Source of the DNA: JAYWAM01 sp043782425
GTDB taxonomy: Bacteria; Pseudomonadota; Gammaproteobacteria; Burkholderiales; Usitatibacteraceae
NCBI GenBank assembly: GCA_043782425.1
Contig: JAYWAM010000356.1
Coordinates: forward strand, 1 to 8,351
Direction of reading: 5' to 3'
DNA length: 8,351 bases
The notes under the pieces were generated by a model. The model was not told where the DNA came from, did no database searches, and was given only the letters and a program-made list of their open reading frames with translations. Shown here piece after piece: positions 1-4,511 of the stretch. Numbering within the stretch: the stretch's first letter is position 1; every line of letters begins with the position of its first letter. The position numbers and the translations under genes are program-made.

Positions 1-23
1 CCCTTTTTTCATTAGGGTTCCCT

Positions 24-317
24 ATGCCAAAGTTTTATCCACCCAGTCAACTGCCACCAATGAAGATGGCAAAGCCAGAACCCGATTTGCTCCCCGTAGA
101 GCCTCCGTCGTACAAGCGCATCACCCTTTACCTTTTAGGCTTTGCTCTACTGGGTGCCGTCTCGGCAGTTGGTGGTTATAATCTTTCTGGCAACCCGGTG
201 TGGTTTGCTACGCTTCCGATCTCTCTCGCCATCGGTTGGTACATCGCCGCCAATCCGAACAAGCCAGCCCTCCCGCCCAACAGGCAGAACCGAGGGGGTG
301 GGAATGTCATGTGGTAG
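24..317 (+). CDS. small two-helix membrane protein, function unknown
   Basis: I do not recognise this 97-residue protein. It begins with a proline-rich, soluble N-terminal stretch (about residues 1-30). Two hydrophobic segments long enough to span a membrane follow (about 33-53 and 58-76), joined by a short Gly/Asn turn. The polar tail is Pro/Arg/Asn-rich. This suggests a small inner-membrane hairpin protein. The ATG at 24 has a weak AGGG six bases upstream. The alternative ATG at 60 lacks any Shine-Dalgarno sequence and would only shorten the N-terminus. No partner gene is visible, as the window starts just upstream and a repeat-rich gap follows. The TAG stop is embedded in a GTAG-hairpin (314-331). 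It is probably a real gene because hydrophobic segments are placed sensibly and no better frame competes, but there is no family evidence. Confidence 0.5.
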   Translation: MPKFYPPSQLPPMKMAKPEPDLLPVEPPSYKRITLYLLGFALLGAVSAVGGYNLSGNPVWFATLPISLAIGWYIAANPNKPALPPNRQNRGGGNVMW

Positions 318-331
318 CGCTGTTTACAGCG
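314..331 (+). repeat. GTAG plus perfect 6-bp hairpin (REP-like or terminator-like)
   Basis: GTAG at 314-317 is followed at once by CGCTGT, a two-base TT loop and ACAGCG (318-331). A tetranucleotide GTAG 5' of a small hairpin is the described architecture of REP sequences recognised by RAYT transposases. The TAG of GTAG is also the stop codon of the preceding small ORF. There is no T-tract, so a rho-independent terminator is unlikely. A 6-bp stem could be chance. Confidence 0.3.
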
Positions 332-404
332 GAATCGTAATTGATTCTATTGATCGTTTCCCAATTCAAGACAGTTTCCTGGCTCCGCCACCCCCTCACC
401 CCGA

Positions 405-431
405 CCCTCTCCCCCGTTCCGGTGGAGAGGG
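405..431 (+). repeat. inverted repeat hairpin, first of a pair
   Basis: CCCTCTCC (405-412) pairs perfectly with GGAGAGGG (424-431) around a C/G-rich loop. It lies just 5' of a similar but stronger hairpin at 440-465, so the two look like duplicated or related palindromic units. No T-run follows that would make it a simple terminator. Confidence 0.6.
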
Positions 432-439
432 AGAAAACC

Positions 440-465
440 CCCTCTCCCGCTTGGGCGGGAGAGGG
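440..465 (+). repeat. strong 11-bp stem hairpin, part of dispersed repeat copy A
   Basis: CCCTCTCCCGC (440-450), loop TTGG, then GCGGGAGAGGG (455-465) form a perfect 11-bp GC-rich stem. A decayed version sits at about 8041-8064 at the same relative distance (about 50 bases) upstream of the conserved 46-base core of copy B, so the hairpin is probably part of that repeat family rather than a terminator for a neighbouring gene. Confidence 0.65.
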
Positions 466-483
466 CGGGCGAAGCAGGGGTTT

Positions 484-501
484 CAGTCGGCATGCCGACT
501 G
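484..501. repeat. 18-bp perfect palindrome
   Basis: CAGTCGGCATGCCGACTG is exactly self-complementary with no loop. It lies between the 11-bp hairpin and the conserved core of repeat copy A. Copy B has no intact counterpart, so it is either a private feature of this copy or has decayed in the other. It could be a dimeric protein site or a cruciform, but nothing in the sequence decides this. Confidence 0.6.
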
Positions 502-679
502 CCTGCGAAGCGGCAGTCCGATGCAGCGGACAGCGCGCCCTGCAAGGGAGGGTGGGGTTATCATGCAATAGGGAATTCTCAGTAGGCGAATTAACTTTTC
601 CTGAAGTGACTGCGATGTGTAGGCAATAAGACATCGCGCCCGCGTCTATCCACCCTGCAAGCCGCCCCCCTCGCAACGG

Positions 680-685
680 TATACT
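680..685 (+). promoter_or_regulatory. possible -10 box upstream of prlC
   Basis: TATACT differs from the sigma-70 TATAAT consensus at one position and ends about 32 bases before the preferred prlC start. The best -35 partner, CTGCAA at 655-660, is weak and 19 bases away, so this is only a candidate. Confidence 0.25.
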
Positions 686-717
686 ACTAGCCTGTTCTCA
701 ACGCCATTGAGATGCCC

Positions 718-2784
718 ATGAATCCGCTACTCGATTTTTCCGGTCTGCCGCGCTTCGGTGCGATCAACGCTGCTCATGTTCAACCCGCTATTGAAACGCT
801 CATCGCCGAGAACCGCGCGCTGGTCGAGCGCCTGGCGGCGTCTGACGCTCTGCCGACATGGGATAATTTTGTTCGCCCTCTTGATGATGCCAACGAACGC
901 CTGTCGCGCGCCTGGGGCCAGGTTGGTCACTTGAATGCGGTGGTGAATACGCCCGAGTTGCGCGCCGCGTATAACAGCATGCTGCCTGCGGTGACGCAAT
1001 ACTTTTCCGGACTGGGCCAGGACGAACGCTTGTTCCGCGCCTACAAGACGATACGCGCCTCGGCTCAATTCGCCAGCCTAGATGCGGCGCAAAAACAGAC
1101 GCTGGAAAACGAGCTGCGCGATTTTCGCCTGGGTGGCGCGGAATTGGCGGCGGATAAAAAGGCGCGCTTTCTAGCAGTGCAGGAAGAGCTCGCTGCACTG
1201 TCGTCGCGCTTCAACGATAACGTGCTTGACGCCACCAACGATTTTGCCCTCTATATCGCCAATGAGAACCAGCTTAGCGGGCTGCCTGACGATGTGAAGC
1301 ACACCGCCAGGGAAGCCGCCGCAACCGATAACAAGACTGGGTGGAAGCTCACACTGCATGGCCCCTGCTATCTGCCGGTGATGCAGTACGCTGATTTTCG
1401 TCCGCTGCGCGAGCAGATGTATCGCGCCTACGTCACGCGCGCCTCGGCCCTTTCTCTGGCAGACAAAGCTGCCGACTGGGACAACAGCAACGTCATGCTG
1501 CGCATACTGGCACTGCGTGCCGAAGCCGCACAACTGCTTGGTTACAACAATTTTGCCGAATTATCGCTGGCGACCAAGATGGCGCAGTCGCCAGCACAGG
1601 TGATCGAATTCATTCGCAATCTGGCGGCGCGCGCCAAGCCTTTTGCGGAAAACGACATGGCCGAGCTCACGCTGTTTGCGCGCCAGACGCTCAACATGGC
1701 GGACGTGGAGGCCTGGGATGTGCCCTATCTGAGCGAGAGACTGCGCGCCGCACGTTATGCTTTTTCGGACATTGAGGTGAAGCAGTATTTTCCCGAGCAC
1801 ATCGTGCTTGCCGGTATGTTCCGCGTGGTGGAGACGCTATATGGCGTGACGATTCGTGAGACGCAGGCAGAGGCCTGGCATCCTGCGGTGCGCTTCTTTG
1901 AAATCATCAGCAAGGATGGCGCCTTGATCGGACAGTTTTATCTCGATCTCTATGCACGCCAGGGCAAGCGCGGCGGCGCGTGGATGGATGATGCCATCAA
2001 CCGGCGTCGCGTCGATGGCAAATTGCAACATCCTGTCGCCTACCTCAACTGCAATTTCTCTGCGCCGGTGGGTGATAAGCCCGCGCTGTTCACCCACGAT
2101 GAGGTGATCACCGCGTTTCATGAATTCGGCCACGGCCTGCACCAATTGCTCACCCAGGTCGATGAGCTTTCCGTCTCTGGCATCAGCGGCGTCGAGTGGG
2201 ATGCGGTGGAACTCCCCAGCCAGTTCATGGAGAATTTCTGCTGGGAATGGGATGTGGCGCGCCACATGTCCAAGCATCTCGATAGCGGCGCACCTTTGCC
2301 CAAAGCTTTGTTCGACAAAATGCTGGCTGCGAAGAATTTTCAGAGCGGCATGCAGTTTGTGCGGCAACTCGAATTCGCACTGTTTGATATGCTATTGCAC
2401 AGCGACTTTGATCCCGCCAAGGACGACATTCTGCAACTGCTCGCTGCAGTGCGGCGCGAGGTGGCGGTGATGGTTGCGCCTGCTTTCAACCGCTTCCCCA
2501 ATCAGTTCAGCCACATTTTTGGCGGCGGCTATGCGGCGGGCTATTACAGCTACAAATGGGCGGAAGTATTGTCCGCCGACGCTTACAGCGCTTTCGAGGA
2601 AATGGCTGGCGAGCAGGGCGTGCTCAACCCGGAAATCGGCGCGCGCTTTTGCAAGGAGGTGTTGGGCGCGGGCGGAAGCCGCCCGGCGTTGCAGTCGTTC
2701 GTGGCTTTTCGCGGACGCGAACCCAATATCGATGCGTTGATCCGGCATAATGGTATGACAGACGACCTGAAAGCTGCGGCGTAA
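718..2784 (+). CDS. prlC: oligopeptidase A (M3 family zinc metallopeptidase)
   Basis: Cytoplasmic zinc endopeptidase that degrades short peptides, including cleaved signal peptides, downstream of larger ATP-dependent proteases. Counted from the ATG at 718, the protein has 688 residues, close to the roughly 680 of the E. coli enzyme. The zinc motif HEFGH is at 468-472 and the third zinc ligand is Glu498 in VELPSQ. The C-terminal substrate-binding set His599, Tyr605, Tyr609 and Tyr612 lies in the HIFGGGYAAGYYSY segment, with M3-type spacing. I prefer ATG 718 over the in-frame ATG at 712, because TGAG (708-711) lies six bases before 718 and the resulting MNPLL start resembles the family N-terminus; 712 has no Shine-Dalgarno sequence. 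It stands alone: repeats lie on both sides. Nothing is truncated or missing. Confidence 0.95.
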   Translation: MNPLLDFSGLPRFGAINAAHVQPAIETLIAENRALVERLAASDALPTWDNFVRPLDDANERLSRAWGQVGHLNAVVNTPELRAAYNSMLPAVTQYFSGLGQDERLFRAYKTIRASAQFASLDAAQKQTLENELRDFRLGGAELAADKKARFLAVQEELAALSSRFNDNVLDATNDFALYIANENQLSGLPDDVKHTAREAAATDNKTGWKLTLHGPCYLPVMQYADFRPLREQMYRAYVTRASALSLADKAADWDNSNVMLRILALRAEAAQLLGYNNFAELSLATKMAQSPAQVIEFIRNLAARAKPFAENDMAELTLFARQTLNMADVEAWDVPYLSERLRAARYAFSDIEVKQYFPEHIVLAGMFRVVETLYGVTIRETQAEAWHPAVRFFEIISKDGALIGQFYLDLYARQGKRGGAWMDDAINRRRVDGKLQHPVAYLNCNFSAPVGDKPALFTHDEVITAFHEFGHGLHQLLTQVDELSVSGISGVEWDAVELPSQFMENFCWEWDVARHMSKHLDSGAPLPKALFDKMLAAKNFQSGMQFVRQLEFALFDMLLHSDFDPAKDDILQLLAAVRREVAVMVAPAFNRFPNQFSHIFGGGYAAGYYSYKWAEVLSADAYSAFEEMAGEQGVLNPEIGARFCKEVLGAGGSRPALQSFVAFRGREPNIDALIRHNGMTDDLKAAA

Positions 2785-2789
2785 CGGGT

Positions 2790-2824
2790 CCGGCCATACT
2801 AGCCGGTGGCTCCCGCAGCGCGGG
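2790..2824 (+). terminator. two short hairpins after prlC, weak terminator candidate
   Basis: CCGGC/GCCGG (2790-2794 with 2802-2806) and CCCGC/GCGGG (2812-2816 with 2820-2824) sit six bases after the prlC stop. Both are 5-bp GC stems. Neither is followed by a T-tract, so they may protect the 3' end rather than terminate by themselves. Confidence 0.3.
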
Positions 2825-2853
2825 CAAACTACTCAGCGTCATCAAATGTAATG

Positions 2854-2951
2854 GAACGCGGATGAATATGATGAACGCTGATAATTATTTTATGCAGAAA
2901 TCAAACAAGAATAATCTTATTGAATCATAATTATCAGCGTCATCAGCGTTC
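2854..2951. repeat. long imperfect inverted repeat between prlC and the DUF4124 gene
   Basis: The left arm ends in TGATGAACGCTGATAATTAT (2869-2888). The right arm begins ATAATTATCAGCGTCATCA (2927-2945), its reverse complement except for one missing base. The similarity continues outwards: GAACGCGGATG (2854-2864) matches the reverse complement of CATCAGCGTTC (2941-2951) with one mismatch, after a roughly 10-base extra segment on the left. The centre (2889-2926) is AT-rich. CAGCGTCATCA also appears as a direct repeat at 2834-2844. The unit resembles the AACGCGGATGAACGCTGATAA-type intergenic repeats seen in many proteobacteria (recollection, not a search). Confidence 0.6.
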
Positions 2952-2977
2952 TATTTTTGACTGCTAAGCGGTTATCT

Positions 2978-2983
2978 AGGAGG
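2978..2983 (+). promoter_or_regulatory. strong ribosome binding site
   Basis: A perfect AGGAGG, four bases before the ATG at 2988. It is the strongest Shine-Dalgarno sequence in the window and fixes the start of the secreted DUF4124 protein. Confidence 0.8.
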
Positions 2984-2987
2984 AGTC

Positions 2988-3554
2988 ATGAAACACTTGG
3001 TTTTTTTGTTAGCACTGACTTTGTCTACTATGAGTTTCGGACAAAGCGTATATCGCTGGGTGGACAAGGATGGCAAGGTGTTTTACTCCGACCAGCCGCC
3101 GCCGCTCGATGCCAAGAGCAGCCAGCAAAAGCGTCTCGGCAGCGGCATCACCATCGATGAGGACCAAACACCATATGCAGTTCAGATTGCCGTGAAGAAA
3201 AATCCCGTCGTCGCCTATCTGACCAACTGCGGTGAACTGTGCGACAGCGCCCGCGCGCTGCTGGCCAAGCGCGGCATCCCCTACACTGCACGCGATCCGG
3301 AAAATAATGTCAATGACGCGGCGGAACTCAGGAAGCAGATCGGCGGCCTGCAAGTGCCGGTGCTGATGGTGGGCGAAACACAGGTCAAAGGTTATGAAGA
3401 AAGCAACTGGAATTCCGCGCTCGATGCCGCTGGCTATCCGCGCGTGAATCCGTTCACCAAGCCGCCAGTGCCCAAGAAAAGCGAGCCAGCAGCGGCGACA
3501 CCACCTGTCGCGCCGCCCGCGCCTGGCGGCCAAGAGAACGTTCCACAAAAATAG
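2988..3554 (+). CDS. secreted DUF4124 / glutaredoxin-like protein
   Basis: The 188-residue protein starts with a signal peptide (residues 1 to about 19: Lys/His, then a Leu/Val/Ala core ending SFGQS). A DUF4124 segment follows (about 20-40, with VYRWVDKDGKVFYSDQPPP). Residues about 72-150 form a thioredoxin-fold, glutaredoxin-like domain: beta strand NPVVAYLT, CGELC (Cys81, Cys85), helix SARALLAKRGIPY, and the cis-proline loop VPVL (Pro124). The tail from about 154 is Pro/Lys/Ala-rich and probably disordered. Cys85 aligns with the second Cys of the usual CPYC; the first Cys sits one residue early, giving CX3C. The likely location is the periplasm, with a thiol-disulfide or metal-binding role, but the substrate is unknown. 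xthA follows after 9 bases, so the two are probably co-transcribed. Confidence 0.85.
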   Translation: MKHLVFLLALTLSTMSFGQSVYRWVDKDGKVFYSDQPPPLDAKSSQQKRLGSGITIDEDQTPYAVQIAVKKNPVVAYLTNCGELCDSARALLAKRGIPYTARDPENNVNDAAELRKQIGGLQVPVLMVGETQVKGYEESNWNSALDAAGYPRVNPFTKPPVPKKSEPAAATPPVAPPAPGGQENVPQK

Positions 3555-3563
3555 CGCAGGCAC

Positions 3564-4328
3564 TTGAAACTCGCCACCTGGAACGTCAACTCTCTCAATG
3601 TGCGTCTCGGGCACGTTGTCGCTTGGCTGAAAAGCCAGCAGCCCGATGTGTTGTGTTTGCAGGAACTCAAGCTCGACAACGAACGCTTTCCGCGCGCGGA
3701 CATCGAGGCGCTGGGTTATCACGTTGTGTTCGACGGACAAAAAACCTACAACGGCGTCGCCATCATCAGTCGCGCGCCGCCACAGGATGTGGTGCGCGGC
3801 ATTGCGGGATTCGATGATCCGCAAAAACGCACCATCGCCGCGACCATCGATACGCTGCGCATTATTTGCGTCTACATCCCCAACGGCCAGAGCATCGATT
3901 CGGACAAATACCAATACAAGCTTGCCTGGCTCAAGGCATTGCATGGATACCTGGCTGAAGAGCTTAGCCGGCATCCCGCACTCGCGCTGCTGGGCGACTA
4001 CAACATCGCGCCCGAAGACCGCGATGTCTATGACCCCAAAGCGTGGGAAGGCCAGGTGCTGTGCTCCGAACCGGAAAGGCAAGCCTTACGCGCGCTACAG
4101 GCGCTGGGACTGAAAGATTGCTTTCGCCTGTTCGAGCAGCCGGAAAAAAGTTACACCTGGTGGGATTACCGCATGAATGGATTCAAGCGCAACCTTGGCC
4201 TGCGTATTGATCATATTCTGGTAAGCGACTCTCTGGCGCAACGCTGCAAAAGTTGCGTTATCGATGTCGAGCCGCGCAAACTAGAGCGTCCTTCGGACCA
4301 TGCGCCGGTTTTTGCGCAGTTTGCATAA
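3564..4328 (+). CDS. xthA: exodeoxyribonuclease III (AP endonuclease)
   Basis: Cytoplasmic base-excision-repair enzyme: it cleaves DNA 5' of abasic sites and removes 3'-blocking groups, with Mg2+. The 254 residues cover one exonuclease-endonuclease-phosphatase domain. The catalytic set is complete: Asn7 (TWNVNS), Glu34 (LQELK), Tyr104 (VYIPNG), Asp145 and Asn147 (GDYNIAP), Asp216 (LRIDHIL), and Asp245-His246 (PSDHAP). Spacing follows the E. coli enzyme, which is about 268 residues. The start codon is TTG at 3564: no ATG lies nearby, and any later start would delete Asn7. A weak CAGG lies three bases upstream. The gene is 9 bases after the DUF4124/glutaredoxin-like gene, so translation may be partly coupled. 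No terminator is evident after the stop; repeat DNA begins within about 20 bases. Confidence 0.95.
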   Translation: MKLATWNVNSLNVRLGHVVAWLKSQQPDVLCLQELKLDNERFPRADIEALGYHVVFDGQKTYNGVAIISRAPPQDVVRGIAGFDDPQKRTIAATIDTLRIICVYIPNGQSIDSDKYQYKLAWLKALHGYLAEELSRHPALALLGDYNIAPEDRDVYDPKAWEGQVLCSEPERQALRALQALGLKDCFRLFEQPEKSYTWWDYRMNGFKRNLGLRIDHILVSDSLAQRCKSCVIDVEPRKLERPSDHAPVFAQFA

Positions 4329-4345
4329 GCCTGATTAACAAAGAA

Positions 4346-4374
4346 ATCCACAGAGAACACAGATGAACACAGAA
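4346..4374 (+). repeat. intergenic repeat fragment with tandem GAACACAGA
   Basis: GAACACAGA occurs at 4355-4363 and 4365-4373, separated by one T and preceded by ATCCACAGA. It resembles the CCACAGAGAACACAGA intergenic repeats I recall from many proteobacterial genomes. It directly abuts the REPIN-like element, so the xthA downstream region is a composite of repeats. Confidence 0.45.
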
Positions 4375-4376
4375 CC

Positions 4377-4482
4377 CGTAGGATGGGTGCAACCCATCAC
4401 CCCTGTTCACCGGCGGCGTTGTCATGGGCGTATGAATATCATGCGATGCAATGAAAGGCTGATGGGTTTCAACCATCCTACG
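4377..4482. repeat. REPIN-like element: two inverted GTAG-hairpin REPs
   Basis: The ends are inverted repeats: 4377-4399 and 4460-4482 are reverse complements at 21 of 23 positions. Each end has REP architecture. On the + strand, GTAG (4378-4381) is followed by a perfect 7-bp hairpin, GATGGGT, loop GCA, ACCCATC (4382-4398). On the - strand, GTAG (4481-4478) is followed by the matching hairpin with one mismatch or bulge (4477-4461). The 60-base centre is not coding. GTAG next to a small palindrome, paired head-to-head, is the known form of REPINs mobilised by RAYT transposases; the start of a RAYT gene lies at 8303. The assignment is inferred from structure. Confidence 0.65.
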
Positions 4483-4490
4483 TAATCCGA

Positions 4491-4505
4491 CGCCGTATTG
4501 CGGCG
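4491..4505 (+). promoter_or_regulatory. hairpin immediately before the c-di-GMP gene start
   Basis: CGCCG, loop TATTG, CGGCG form a 5-bp stem ending six bases before the ATG at 4512, where a ribosome binding site would be expected. No Shine-Dalgarno sequence is visible there. The hairpin may weaken initiation, or mark that translation relies on an unstructured A/C-rich start. Its effect is inferred. Confidence 0.35.
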
Positions 4506-4511
4506 ACACCC

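Larger units (their letters stand above)
405..547 (+). repeat. dispersed intergenic repeat, copy A
   Basis: The 3' core at 502-547 matches 8106-8151 at 38 of 46 positions without gaps. Further upstream, both copies share an ARCARGGGG-TTC-like stretch (473-484 here, 8074-8086 there) and a CCCGC/GCGGG-type hairpin about 50 bases before the core. No ORF in any frame across it resembles a protein. It fills most of the 318-711 gap, which otherwise holds no gene that I can support. The remainder, about 560-675, shows nothing recognisable. Confidence 0.6.

Noticed and set aside
307..676. Overlapping open frames on both strands in the gap before prlC
   Set aside because: They run through the hairpins and dispersed repeat copy A; their translations are low-complexity Arg/Pro/Ser mixtures, and similar peptides recur in copy B only because the DNA repeats.
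2889..2926. Small RNA or riboswitch in the AT-rich loop of the inverted repeat
   Set aside because: No promoter, terminator or known aptamer elements could be recognised; the structure is adequately described as an inverted repeat.
3009..4082. 357-codon open frame on the - strand
   Set aside because: It is the shadow of two confidently identified + strand genes (the DUF4124/glutaredoxin-like gene and xthA) and crosses their junction; the translation has no family features.
4377..4482. Intrinsic terminator for xthA
   Set aside because: The hairpins are not followed by a T-tract, and the paired GTAG-hairpin ends fit a REPIN better.
4258..4509. 83-codon open frame on the - strand after xthA
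   Set aside because: It is composed of the xthA 3' end, the GAACACAGA repeat and the REPIN-like element, with no plausible protein features.
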